Source: Streptococcus sp. HPH0090
GTDB taxonomy: Bacteria; Bacillota; Bacilli; Lactobacillales; Streptococcaceae
NCBI RefSeq assembly: GCF_000411475.1
Contig: NZ_KE150464.1
Coordinates: forward strand, 806,001 to 870,000
Reading direction: 5' to 3'
Length of the DNA stretch: 64,000 nucleotides
The notes under the pieces were generated by a model. That model did no database searches and was not told where the DNA came from. It saw only the letters and a program-made list of their open reading frames with translations. Of the stretch, positions 54,695 to 63,701 are shown in pieces (within the stretch, counting starts at the first letter, position 1; each line of letters begins with the position of its first letter). The position numbers were made by a program, and so were the translations under genes.

Positions 54695-55432
54695 TTATAC
54701 TTTTTGGAGTCCTTGAACAGCATCATGATTAATGATAACTTGACCGTATTCTTGGAGAACTGAACGGCTGATATCACTATCATCGGCAAATTCACGCATG
54801 CGAGCCAATAACCACGCTGGATAAAGACTTGGATGATCTTCTACATCAACCAAAACTGTTAGATAGTATTGGTCGTTCATTTTGTAAAGTTCTGAAGTCT
54901 CCATTTGGTAATCAACTGTTTTCGCAAAAGAAACCAAACTAGTTAAGTCGTCAAAGCGTAGGATGTAGTAGATATAAGGTTCTCTTTTCCCTTCATCCAC
55001 CTCAGCAATTTCATCAATCGCTGCTTCCTCTTCTTTTTCAACCTGCTCTAGAGATTGAATAGCTTCAATGTCTTCTTTAGTTTTCTCTGCCATGGTTTTT
55101 TCCAATGTTTTCAAGAACTCATCTGGAGACATTTTTGCTAGTTCATCCATGTCAGGAAGGTCTGCCAGATCCTCAAAATCCAAATTTTGGTCAATCTTAG
55201 ACTTGGTTACAAAGACATCAACCTTATCAGGCTTCGGTGTCACTCGGAAGCTAAGCATACCTGTATCCAGGAAACTGTCTGGCATCTCTAACTCATCCAG
55301 AATGGCATAGAAGAACTCTTCTGTTTTTTCTTGTGGAACGAGAAAGTCTGCGATTTCCATTCCACGATCCATCAAATCTTCTAAAGACATCGTGATTTTT
55401 AAAGTCGTATCACTGATTTGTTTCATTTTCAT
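54695..55432 (-). CDS. mecA: Adaptor protein MecA
   Basis: 245 residues. N-terminal substrate-binding domain (MKMKQISDTTLKITMSLEDL at 1-20), an acidic linker (EEEAAIDEIAEVDEGKREP), and the C-terminal ClpC-binding domain (YYILRFDDLTSLVSFAKTV). In streptococci it delivers the competence sigma factor ComX to ClpCP. The open frame goes on 67 codons upstream, but MKMKQ with GAGG upstream and a consensus promoter (55464-55492) fix the start. Divergent from the flippase gene of the choline locus. Confidence 0.96.
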   Translation of the reverse strand: MKMKQISDTTLKITMSLEDLMDRGMEIADFLVPQEKTEEFFYAILDELEMPDSFLDTGMLSFRVTPKPDKVDVFVTKSKIDQNLDFEDLADLPDMDELAKMSPDEFLKTLEKTMAEKTKEDIEAIQSLEQVEKEEEAAIDEIAEVDEGKREPYIYYILRFDDLTSLVSFAKTVDYQMETSELYKMNDQYYLTVLVDVEDHPSLYPAWLLARMREFADDSDISRSVLQEYGQVIINHDAVQGLQKV

Positions 55433-55463
55433 AGTTCGTAACCTCATACTTTCAGTTCTATCT

Positions 55464-55492
55464 ATTATACAAGATTTAAATGATTTTATCAA
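55464..55492 (-). promoter_or_regulatory. Promoter of mecA
   Basis: Minus-strand -35 TTGATA (55487-55492), 17-bp spacer, -10 TATAAT (55464-55469). It lies back to back with the flippase promoter. Confidence 0.87.
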
Positions 55493-55510
55493 AAGAATGG
55501 CGTTGGAATG

Positions 55511-55519
55511 TGATATAAT
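55511..55519 (+). promoter_or_regulatory. Extended -10 promoter of the flippase gene
   Basis: TGATATAAT with the hexamer at 55514-55519, 37 bp ahead of the ATG. Its -35 region overlaps the mecA -35, so the two divergent promoters may compete. Confidence 0.7.
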
Positions 55520-55556
55520 ACTAGTATCTATTTTAGAATGTAAGAAAGAAAGTTTC

Positions 55557-57035
55557 ATGAAAAATATAAAAGTTAATGCTTTGGCTAGCTTGCTGGTCAA
55601 TATTTTAAACATCGTTTTTCCCCTGATTACCAATCCCTATCTAACGCGGATTCTTAGTAAATCAAATTATGGTTACTTTAATACAGCTAACACCTGGGCG
55701 AGCTTTGTCATTCCACTAGCTGCCTTTGGGATATACAATTATGGGATTCGAGCAATTAGTAAAGTAAAGGATGACAAAAATAAGATTAATTATGTCTTTT
55801 CTAAGTTGTTCTATATTTCGCTCATTACTTCAGTTGTAACAACCGCTATTTATTTCCTCTTTATTTATTTTGATACTAGTATTGTCAATCTAAAAATTCT
55901 TTACTATATCCTTGGAATCCAAGCTCTCTTCCAATTTCTGAATATCGAATGGATGAATGAAGCCTATGAGAATTATTCTTTTATCCTTTATAAAACACTC
56001 GTGATTCGTATTGGAATGTTGGTCGCTATCTTCGCTTTCGTTAAGACACCTGATGATATTGTTCCCTATGCTATAATCATGAGTGCAACAACCATTATCA
56101 ACTATCTACTCAGTTTCCTATGGATTAAACGAGAAGTTTCCTTTGTCAAGATTGAAATCATCGAACTTCTCAAAGCATCTAAGCCTCTTCTGACCATGTT
56201 GCTTCTAGCAAATGCCAATATGCTCTACACCTTGCTAGACCGTATGTTCATTACCAAAGGACCGGATGAGAATTACATCTCCTACTACACTATTGCTTCA
56301 AGTATTGTTATGCTGATTGCTAGTGTCCTGAGTGGAGCTATCAATGTCAGCATTCCTCGACTTGGTTACTACTTAGGAAAAAAAGATTTTCATTCTTATA
56401 AGTATCTGGTCAACCAAGGTGCATCTCTCTTTTTCTTCCTCATGATTCCGACTAGTATCGGAATTATGGTTTTAGGAACTTATGCAACTGTTATCTACTC
56501 TTCTGAGAAATATATAGAAGCAGGAATTGTAACAAGCGTCTTTGCCTTTCGAACCATTATCTGGGCTATCGAATTAATCCTTGGAAAGCAAATTATCTTT
56601 ATCAATGACCATGAAAACCGATTAACAGCTTTCTACTTTATCGGTGGCGGTGTCAATGTCATCCTAAACTCTCTACTCCTTTTCAACAACATCTTTACTC
56701 CTGCCTACTACATCGGGACAACGATTATTGCTGAGGCAATTGTGGTTCTACTTGAAATCCGCTTTATTCAGAAACATAAACTCTTGGATTTGAAAGAAAT
56801 CTTTGGAACATTAGCTCGCTACACAATTGTGTCACTAGGCTTTATCCCAATTTACTATATCTGTAAAATTCTCTTCCAAGTTCATTCATACACAGTGAAT
56901 ATGGCTATGCTCAGTATGGTAGTAGCTACAATTGCCGGATGTGCTATTTATTATGCTTTCGCTCTCTTTATCATTAAGGATAAAACCCTTCACTATGCAA
57001 TAGATCTAGTTCGTGCAAAAATCAAACGAAGTTAA
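55557..57035 (+). CDS. Oligosaccharide flippase, TacF-like (MOP/Wzx superfamily)
   Basis: 492 residues with 12-14 membrane segments. Typical Wzx features: NPYLTRILSKSNYGYFNTAN at about 25-44, AFGIYNYGIRAISKV, and long hydrophobic repeats. From memory the chain closely resembles pneumococcal TacF, which exports choline-loaded teichoic acid precursors. The ATG at 55557 follows AAGAAAGAAAG; frame extends upstream, but that part overlaps mecA and its promoter. Converges on a minus-strand operon for LicD, polymerase-like and Pce proteins, so it likely exports the subunit built there. A general polysaccharide role cannot be excluded. Confidence 0.88.
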   Translation: MKNIKVNALASLLVNILNIVFPLITNPYLTRILSKSNYGYFNTANTWASFVIPLAAFGIYNYGIRAISKVKDDKNKINYVFSKLFYISLITSVVTTAIYFLFIYFDTSIVNLKILYYILGIQALFQFLNIEWMNEAYENYSFILYKTLVIRIGMLVAIFAFVKTPDDIVPYAIIMSATTIINYLLSFLWIKREVSFVKIEIIELLKASKPLLTMLLLANANMLYTLLDRMFITKGPDENYISYYTIASSIVMLIASVLSGAINVSIPRLGYYLGKKDFHSYKYLVNQGASLFFFLMIPTSIGIMVLGTYATVIYSSEKYIEAGIVTSVFAFRTIIWAIELILGKQIIFINDHENRLTAFYFIGGGVNVILNSLLLFNNIFTPAYYIGTTIIAEAIVVLLEIRFIQKHKLLDLKEIFGTLARYTIVSLGFIPIYYICKILFQVHSYTVNMAMLSMVVATIAGCAIYYAFALFIIKDKTLHYAIDLVRAKIKRS

Positions 57036-57036
57036 C

Positions 57037-57073
57037 AAAACACCTATAAAGCTTAAGCTTTATAGGTGTTTTT
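57037..57073. terminator. Bidirectional terminator between flippase gene and pce
   Basis: Fourteen-base-pair stem AACACCTATAAAGC/GCTTTATAGGTGTT with a tiny loop, A- and T-runs on either side. Confidence 0.93.
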
Positions 57074-57109
57074 ATTGTAGAAAAATTTAATTAAAAGTCA
57101 TTTAGAAAC

Positions 57110-59659
57110 TTAATTCTTTTCTTGGCTCGTTTGTGTCTTAGGTTCAGTAGATTGATTTTTTTCCTCAGACGCAACAGATGAGCTTTCTGTTTGTTGAGTT
57201 CTCTCTACTTCTGTTGTTTCGAAAATGTGCCCCTGACTATTTGCTACCGTTTGTTCCTGAGTTGTTACCTCGGTTGTAACAGTCGTCCAAATTCCATCTG
57301 CATTGAGCTTGTACCCGTCAGGACTTGTTCCATTTCTTAGGAGAGAACCATTTGTTTGGAAATAGTACCAGTTACCATTCAGTTGTTGCCAACCAGTTTC
57401 CATAGCACCACTTGCATTGAGATAATAGCTGGCTCCATTTATCTCTTGAAGGCCTGTTAGCATGATACCTTCCTTGTCGAGATAGTACCAAAGACCTTTG
57501 TCTTTGAACCAACCTGTTTTCATGGCACCACTTCCTGTGAAGTAATAATAATGGTTATCAAGCCATTTCCAACCTGTCTGCATAGCGCCACTTGCGTTGA
57601 GATAATAACGGGAACCATTAATTTCTTGAAGGCCTGTTAGCATGATACCTTCTTTATCTAGATAGTACCATAGTTCCTTATCTTTGAGCCAACCTGTCTT
57701 AATAGCGCCGCTGCTTGCGAAGTAATAATAATGGTTATCAAGCCATTTCCAACCTGTCTGCATAGCTCCGCTTGCATTGAGATAATAACGAGAACCATCG
57801 ATTTCTTGGAAGCCTGTTAACATGACACCTTCTTTATCTAGATAATACCAGATGTCCTTATCCTTGAGCCAACCTGTTTTCATCGCACCACTGCTTACGA
57901 AGTAGTAATAATGGTTATTGAGCCATTTCCAACCTGTCTGCATAGCGCCACTTGCATTGAGATAATAGCGAGAACCATTAATCTCTTGAAGGCCTGTTAG
58001 CATCACACCTTCTTTATCTAAGTAGTACCAAGTATCTTTATCCTTGACCCAGCCAGTTTTCATAGCTCCGGAGCTAGCAAAATAGTTCCAATGACCCTCA
58101 ATTAAGGCCCAACCAGTTTGCATGATACCATTTTGATTAAAGTAATAGGTAGTGCCGTTGATATTCTTTTTACCAACTGTTCGAATACCATCTTCATCAT
58201 AATAATACCAGCTTGAACCTTGCTTTTGCCAACTAGATGCGCTACCTTCTGTTTGAAGAGCGCCACTACTTGCAAAGAGCATCTTCTTGCCATTAAAGAC
58301 TTGTAAGCCAGTCAGCATTTTACCATCTTTATCAAAGAGATATTTTTGACCACCAATTTCAGCTAGTTCATTGTAACGTCTTGCACCGTTTGACTGGATA
58401 TAGTACCAAGTATTATCATGATAGAACCAACCACCCGTCTGCATTTTGCCATTATTGTTTAGGTAGTAGTCATTAAATTTTGGTTCTCCGTTCCATTCGT
58501 CGGTGATACGGAGCCAACGACCACTCTGCATTTGACCTTTTCCGTTAAAGAAATATGTAGCACCAGCAATGTCTTGCCAACCAATAGCCATCTGACCATC
58601 TTTCAAGCGATATTTCCAATGACCATCTTCTTGATACCATTTCTCTTCAACAGTAGGAATATTCGGAAAATCTCCTGAAACATTTGTAAAGCCTTTATCA
58701 CTAATATCAAATACAGTTGCATCCTGAGTTTTACTTGATGCATGAATCACTTGAATATTTTTCTTTTGGAGATAATCTCTCGTTGAAGCAACGTTAATAT
58801 CACCTCCAGTCGTTTGAATGACCATACTAGGAGAAAGATGATTAATGAAGTCAATTGTATTAGAAATCTTAGCATCATAGTGATGATTCCATTTCATCAT
58901 ATCTACTTTGCCAATCACAGGACCTAACTTGTCTTCTGCTCCTTCAGCATTATCTAAATCACCACCAAGATAAATTCTTTTTCCTGCAACAGTTACTACT
59001 GCTACAATTGAATTGGAATTATCATCAAGAACTCTTTTTAAGTTCCCATCAGAATCATATTCATTTTTATAATTATAAAGCTGAATATCCATGTCACCAA
59101 ATTTGAAATGACTATCCTGATCTTTGATATCTTGAATTAATGTAACACCCTTATTCTGTGCAGCACGAAGAGCATTATCGTAATTGAAAAGATTATCCCA
59201 CAATCCCCAAGTGCTTGTAATTCGTTGATCCGAATATTTTTTCAAATAGAACTTATCGACTTGATAGCGATTAAGAATTTCATCTGCTCCACCTATGTGA
59301 TCACTATGAACATGAGTCCCTAGTATAAAGTCTAATTTCTTTACTCCTAACTGATCAAGATGACGAATTAAACGATCTTCTAATACTTGATAATTGTTAG
59401 TAGAAATTCCCCATCGATTTGGATAACGTGTATCCGTTCCATCCGGAAAGTCATAATCCTCTCCCATATCAATTAGAGCATAGTGACCATTACTTTCTAG
59501 TAAAATAGCATCACTTCCAGAGTTAGCTTTGGTATTGATAAAATGGATTCGATTCCCTGCACCTGCTGAGATTGTATCTGCATTTACTGTTTGCGCATGA
59601 ATTATTGTTGCAGATAGAAGCACGGCACTAAGTAATATTGATTTTGTAAAACTTTTCAT
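57110..59659 (-). CDS. pce: Choline-binding phosphorylcholine esterase (Pce/CbpE)
   Basis: 849 residues, clearly longer than the 627 I recall for the pneumococcal protein. Signal peptide (1-25, cut near AQTVNA), metallo-beta-lactamase fold with zinc site His116-x-His118-x-Asp120-His121 (GTHVHSDHIGGAD) and later ligands in GGDLDNAEG and KWNHHYDAK. Residues about 335-785 carry some 20 choline-binding repeats; those at 536-775 form four near-identical 60-residue units. A Thr/Gln/Ser tail (786-849) ends the chain. The enzyme removes phosphorylcholine from teichoic acids at chain ends. The ribosome site is weak (GAGAAAG), so it may depend on coupling to the LicD gene 39 bp upstream. Confidence 0.96.
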   Translation of the reverse strand: MKSFTKSILLSAVLLSATIIHAQTVNADTISAGAGNRIHFINTKANSGSDAILLESNGHYALIDMGEDYDFPDGTDTRYPNRWGISTNNYQVLEDRLIRHLDQLGVKKLDFILGTHVHSDHIGGADEILNRYQVDKFYLKKYSDQRITSTWGLWDNLFNYDNALRAAQNKGVTLIQDIKDQDSHFKFGDMDIQLYNYKNEYDSDGNLKRVLDDNSNSIVAVVTVAGKRIYLGGDLDNAEGAEDKLGPVIGKVDMMKWNHHYDAKISNTIDFINHLSPSMVIQTTGGDINVASTRDYLQKKNIQVIHASSKTQDATVFDISDKGFTNVSGDFPNIPTVEEKWYQEDGHWKYRLKDGQMAIGWQDIAGATYFFNGKGQMQSGRWLRITDEWNGEPKFNDYYLNNNGKMQTGGWFYHDNTWYYIQSNGARRYNELAEIGGQKYLFDKDGKMLTGLQVFNGKKMLFASSGALQTEGSASSWQKQGSSWYYYDEDGIRTVGKKNINGTTYYFNQNGIMQTGWALIEGHWNYFASSGAMKTGWVKDKDTWYYLDKEGVMLTGLQEINGSRYYLNASGAMQTGWKWLNNHYYYFVSSGAMKTGWLKDKDIWYYLDKEGVMLTGFQEIDGSRYYLNASGAMQTGWKWLDNHYYYFASSGAIKTGWLKDKELWYYLDKEGIMLTGLQEINGSRYYLNASGAMQTGWKWLDNHYYYFTGSGAMKTGWFKDKGLWYYLDKEGIMLTGLQEINGASYYLNASGAMETGWQQLNGNWYYFQTNGSLLRNGTSPDGYKLNADGIWTTVTTEVTTQEQTVANSQGHIFETTEVERTQQTESSSVASEEKNQSTEPKTQTSQEKN
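57335..58054 (-). repeat. Four tandem 180-bp units in pce
   Basis: Each 180-bp unit codes three 20-residue choline-binding repeats: KDKxxWYYLDKEG, NGSRYYLNASGAMQT and WLDNHYYYFxxSGAM. Units match closely at the protein level, a sign of recent expansion or homogenisation. Confidence 0.9.
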
Positions 59660-59698
59660 AAGGCATTCAGCTTTCTCTATTATTTCTATACTCTTTCG

Positions 59699-60511
59699 TT
59701 AATCAATCCAATAATTCTTCTCATTTCCTGGTATCTGTTTGTCAGCAGGAGGTGGAGTCATATAATCTTCCCCAAATTCATAGACAAGAATCTCATGATA
59801 TCTTCTTGGTACCTTTAGGATTAGATTTTCATAAGGCATATCAATTGTATCATACAGCCATTCTGTTTTAATACCAGCTGGATAGTATGAATCATAAGTT
59901 GAACAAACTAAGTCTGTAGAGTTTTCAACACTGTATTTTAAGGCAAGTTGTTCTAGCTTTTGATTCCAGAATTGAGGAGATGTAAATCTGAATATTGCTG
60001 ATGCAATATAACGAGAAAGATTTTTAATCCCTCCGTTTTCGTATTTAATTCCCTTAAAGTTTAACGACGATAGACGAATTAGTTGTTTATAGAGTTTCAT
60101 TTTCTTACGATCTTGCTCATCTGTAACAAGACCATCATACGGGAAGACATCTACACAAGTTCCAAGTACAACACTTGGATCTAAAAGATTCGAATCTCTC
60201 CGTGTTCGAATATCGTAAACACGCATATAACTATATGGATATCCCTTGGTTTCTCTAAAAGAAATCAGCTTATAGTATGGATGGTTATCATTTTTCAAAA
60301 CTGCGTATAACTTTTCAAATTCATCTCTAGCTAAAGAGATGTCTGTATCATCATCCCAAGGAATAAAACCTTTATGACGAACTGCCCCTAGTAAAGTTCC
60401 AAAATCGATAAAATATTTGATATTATGTTTTTCACAAACTTGATGTAAGTATTCTAGAATTCCAAGCTCAATTTGCTTGATTTCTTCAAGGCTTAAGATT
60501 CTTTCTGACAT
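59699..60511 (-). CDS. LicD family phosphotransferase
   Basis: 270 residues, a complete LicD domain. Family motif TLLGAVRHKGFIPWDDDTDI (about 43-62), whose Asp residues bind metal, and the C-terminal YMTPPPADKQIPG. LicD proteins transfer phosphocholine (or another phospho-alcohol) from a CDP carrier to a sugar. Starts with an ordinary site in a minus-strand operon, 43 bp after the polymerase-LicD gene and 39 bp before pce. Which sugar it modifies is unknown. Its likely partners are the LicD domain of the fusion and the LicD at the right edge. Confidence 0.9.
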   Translation of the reverse strand: MSERILSLEEIKQIELGILEYLHQVCEKHNIKYFIDFGTLLGAVRHKGFIPWDDDTDISLARDEFEKLYAVLKNDNHPYYKLISFRETKGYPYSYMRVYDIRTRRDSNLLDPSVVLGTCVDVFPYDGLVTDEQDRKKMKLYKQLIRLSSLNFKGIKYENGGIKNLSRYIASAIFRFTSPQFWNQKLEQLALKYSVENSTDLVCSTYDSYYPAGIKTEWLYDTIDMPYENLILKVPRRYHEILVYEFGEDYMTPPPADKQIPGNEKNYWID

Positions 60512-60554
60512 TACTTGTCACTCCTAATCTCTACTTCTTTGTTTAAATAATAAT

Positions 60555-62711
60555 CTATTGGTTTTCAGTAATCTTCCACAATTTGAAGTCATGATGGGAA
60601 ACTTGTTGCTCCACTGGTGGCAACTGCATGTAGTCTCCATAATCGGAAGTAAGAATTTCATGGTAGTGTTTTGGTATCATGAATTCCTTACCTTCAAAAA
60701 TGCCTATTTCAACCTCTTCTAACCATTTACGTTCCCAGACAGGCTTATTCATATCTTTATAAATAAGATAGTCTACTTGTTCATAATCTTCTACTTTTCT
60801 TGATTTAGCCAATTCATCGATTTGAGAAACATACTTATTTGTGTTTGTAAAATAAAAGATAATAACAGAAATATAGCGGATAATTGAATTTACTACACTT
60901 TTAGTATTCGTAATTCCTTTAAAAGTATAACAACTTAATTGGCGTTTTTTTATAATTTTAGTCATTTTATCCTTAAACGCCTGATCATCTTCATACCCAT
61001 CTACAGGGAAAATATCTACATAGATACCCATATTCGAATCAATTCGTACATCCTCTTCAACTAAGTAGGTCTGATTGTCTTGAATCTTCATAAAAGGATA
61101 GACATAATTGATGTTATTTTTATAGGACATAACTTCATATCGTTCATCTGGATTGGCAATCAGATAATCTTGTAATTTTTCATAATCATCTCGAAGCATA
61201 CAAATATCCATATCATCGTCCCAAGGAATGAAACCTTGATGGCGAACAGCACCAATTAGACTTCCATATGATAAGAAATATTTGACACCAATTTTCTGAC
61301 AAACTTCATGAATATATTCCATGATTCCTAATTCCATCTGTTGAATTTCAGAAATGTCTGTCACTTCCTCATAACGAATATTTTTTTCTTTTAAACAGAT
61401 CGTTAGACCATAACCAATCACTAACCAAAATACGATATTGATAAAGTTTGTCGAGTACATGATCTGACTTTCAAATAATTGTCCAAATAAAATACCAAAA
61501 AATAGAATCATGATTAATTTTTCGCTATTCTTCTTAGAAACAATTAAATAAGTGAGAAATCGTACAGTGATGTAGCCTATTAAAAGTATGAAAGAAAGCA
61601 GACCAAACAATCCTGAACTTACAAAAATTGTAATTAATATGTTATGGAAATTCCCACCAATCAGTGAATTCTGAATTTCAAATTTGCTAAAGTACTCTGT
61701 ATAATAATCAGTGACGTTTCGAACACCATATCCAAATAATGGTTTTGCACTTCCCATTTTAATAGCATTTTTCCAAATGTAAGTACGTCCGCTTGGAGTT
61801 GTTTCAATTAGGTGAAGTTCCCCATTTTTCTTGGCTACGTCCGATTCTGTCTCAGAATAAGACTCACCTTTATTTAAGTCAATGACTGTTGCCTTAGCAG
61901 CTAAAATATATACTGAAGTTACATAACTAATACCAATATTGCTAGATACAATTAAGGTACCAGCAACCAGAAATGTGAGACATTTTTTCAGTAGATTTCC
62001 TCTGGCAATAAAAAGCGAATAAAATCCCAGCATTAAAACAGCTGATAATAAGGCACCTCTACTCTGCATAGTCGCAAAATAAATAAATTGAATCAGGTTA
62101 TTTATTTTTAAATAAACTGAATATTTACTTCCCTTATGAATAAGGTATAGAGCAAAAACAATACTAATATAAGAAAAAATAGCACTTGCATTTGGATTAA
62201 CAATTCCCCATAGGCGTCCATTCATAACACCATAATAATAGGATTGTTCTCCAATTTTAAATAATATTAAAACTCTAAATATTAAAAGAACAAAAGCAAA
62301 TATAGCTGAGAAAAAAGATACAAATTGGACTGTTACTGCAATCAAGCGAATTAACTTCTTAAGATACTCTGAATTCACCATAGTAAATAGTAAAATGTAG
62401 GTAATCATAAAGAAGATTTCAACCATATTTCCCATCAAGTGGCCCGAGCGATTAACCAATGCGGCAACTAGATGACTACCTGCTAAAAGTCCAAATAAAC
62501 CCAGAAACTTCTTATCGATTTCTATTCGTTTCCAATTTAATAATAAGGTTAAACAAATACAAAGAACAACAACTGCTGATAATCCCTTATAGACAGGGTT
62601 AGTTACTTTATAGACAAGGGAACTCATGCTTAAAATTGAAATAAAAACAAACAGATATGAAATCCAAAATTTTGATTTTTCAAAGCATTCATTCGTTTTT
62701 GAAAAATTCAT
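60555..62711 (-). CDS. Membrane polymerase/O-antigen-ligase-like protein fused to a LicD domain
   Basis: 718 residues from the ATG at 62709-62711 (AAAGGAG six bases upstream; a TTG two codons earlier is less likely). Residues 1 to about 440 hold 10-12 membrane helices and a large loop with SGRTYIWKNAIKMGSAKPLF and FHNILITIFVSSGLFG, typical of Wzy/O-antigen ligase proteins. Residues about 448-718 are a full LicD domain (SLIGAVRHQGFIPWDDDMDI and YMQLPPVEQQV). The chain would join a polymerase or ligase with phosphocholine transfer. Pneumococcus has, as I recall, a polymerase gene (spr1222/TarP) at this position, but without this extension to my knowledge. Frame is continuous, so no frameshift is involved. 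Confidence 0.85.
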   Translation of the reverse strand: MNFSKTNECFEKSKFWISYLFVFISILSMSSLVYKVTNPVYKGLSAVVVLCICLTLLLNWKRIEIDKKFLGLFGLLAGSHLVAALVNRSGHLMGNMVEIFFMITYILLFTMVNSEYLKKLIRLIAVTVQFVSFFSAIFAFVLLIFRVLILFKIGEQSYYYGVMNGRLWGIVNPNASAIFSYISIVFALYLIHKGSKYSVYLKINNLIQFIYFATMQSRGALLSAVLMLGFYSLFIARGNLLKKCLTFLVAGTLIVSSNIGISYVTSVYILAAKATVIDLNKGESYSETESDVAKKNGELHLIETTPSGRTYIWKNAIKMGSAKPLFGYGVRNVTDYYTEYFSKFEIQNSLIGGNFHNILITIFVSSGLFGLLSFILLIGYITVRFLTYLIVSKKNSEKLIMILFFGILFGQLFESQIMYSTNFINIVFWLVIGYGLTICLKEKNIRYEEVTDISEIQQMELGIMEYIHEVCQKIGVKYFLSYGSLIGAVRHQGFIPWDDDMDICMLRDDYEKLQDYLIANPDERYEVMSYKNNINYVYPFMKIQDNQTYLVEEDVRIDSNMGIYVDIFPVDGYEDDQAFKDKMTKIIKKRQLSCYTFKGITNTKSVVNSIIRYISVIIFYFTNTNKYVSQIDELAKSRKVEDYEQVDYLIYKDMNKPVWERKWLEEVEIGIFEGKEFMIPKHYHEILTSDYGDYMQLPPVEQQVSHHDFKLWKITENQ

Positions 62712-62732
62712 CTTCAACTCCTTTAAATGACA

Positions 62733-63701
62733 TTATTGATTCAAGCCGACAATTTGTTTATAAATCCATGGAGAAACAAGGAGAGACAAAACGGCTATTT
62801 TTCGAAAATTAGTAAAATAAGGATCTTTCAATATTTCAGACAAATGATTGGAAATCCACTTTCTCAACTTATTTTTTTCTGTTCGATATTGATCTGATTC
62901 TGTAAAGATTATTTTATCGTACACAGTGATATAGGACCAACACTCCCTGTTCACTAATTCAGTTTTTAGTTGTGGAAATATTTGAAAAACATCCGAAACA
63001 ATAATCTTATAGACCTCTATGGTATCAAATACATGAGTATTGACAGAAGTTGTTGCACTCCCCTGTCTATGGTCATAATAGTAGATTGGTTTATCAATAA
63101 ATACACTTGTACATTTGGTTTTTAATAAAATTTCTGTTAAAAACAAAGCATCCTCAGCCAAATGATAGTCTGTATTAAATATAAAATCTGAAATAATCTC
63201 TCTTTTAAATAATTTTGCAACAGGGAAAAAAGAAGTTTTACTTGTCGTCAATAATTCTCTCATTGTCTGCTCAGTCGACCACTTCTCTTCTTTTCCTGTA
63301 AAAACTGGTAGTTCTGTGATTTGACCATTTTTTATATGATGGAGACGTCCTATACTAAATCCTATAGAATCATCACCATCAACTGCGCTTATTAAAGTTT
63401 CCAAATAATCATTGGTAATAAAATCATCGCTATCAACAAAAGTTATCCATTCTCCTGTTGAGTTTTGAATACCTACATTTCTAGCATTAGAGACTCCAGC
63501 GTTCTCAAGATGAAAAACCTTGATATTTCCATTTTTAGAAACTAGTTGATCACATAGCTCACCACTCTTGTCTGTCGAACCATCATTAATAAGAAGCAAT
63601 TCAAAATTGGTATAAGTCTGCTTTAAAATCGACTCAACACATCGTTCAAGATAATTTTCTACGTTGTATACAGGAACAATGATACTAATTTTTTCTTGCA
63701 T
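62733..63701 (-). CDS. Family 2 glycosyltransferase
   Basis: 322 residues. GT-A fold: SIIVPVYNVENYLERCVESI at 6-25, INDGSTDKSGELCD, the AGVSNARNVGI helix, and the metal-binding FVDSDD around 90. It adds a sugar from a nucleotide donor to the growing unit; donor and acceptor cannot be told. C-terminal 70 residues are amphipathic, suggesting membrane contact. The start overlaps the end of the LicD gene at the right edge by 17 bp, and the polymerase-LicD gene follows after 21 bp, so it is in the same operon. Confidence 0.92.
   Translation of the reverse strand: MQEKISIIVPVYNVENYLERCVESILKQTYTNFELLLINDGSTDKSGELCDQLVSKNGNIKVFHLENAGVSNARNVGIQNSTGEWITFVDSDDFITNDYLETLISAVDGDDSIGFSIGRLHHIKNGQITELPVFTGKEEKWSTEQTMRELLTTSKTSFFPVAKLFKREIISDFIFNTDYHLAEDALFLTEILLKTKCTSVFIDKPIYYYDHRQGSATTSVNTHVFDTIEVYKIIVSDVFQIFPQLKTELVNRECWSYITVYDKIIFTESDQYRTEKNKLRKWISNHLSEILKDPYFTNFRKIAVLSLLVSPWIYKQIVGLNQ

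Noticed and set aside
55392..55556. Earlier start for the flippase
   Set aside because: It would overlap the mecA 5' end and include the extended -10; the ATG at 55557 has a ribosome site and matches the TacF start.
55433..55633. N-terminal extension of mecA by 67 codons
   Set aside because: The stretch contains the mecA promoter and the flippase start region, and MecA proteins begin at MKMKQ.
57335..58054. Regular repeats resembling a CRISPR array
   Set aside because: The period is 180 bp with no unique spacers, and it codes for choline-binding repeats in frame.
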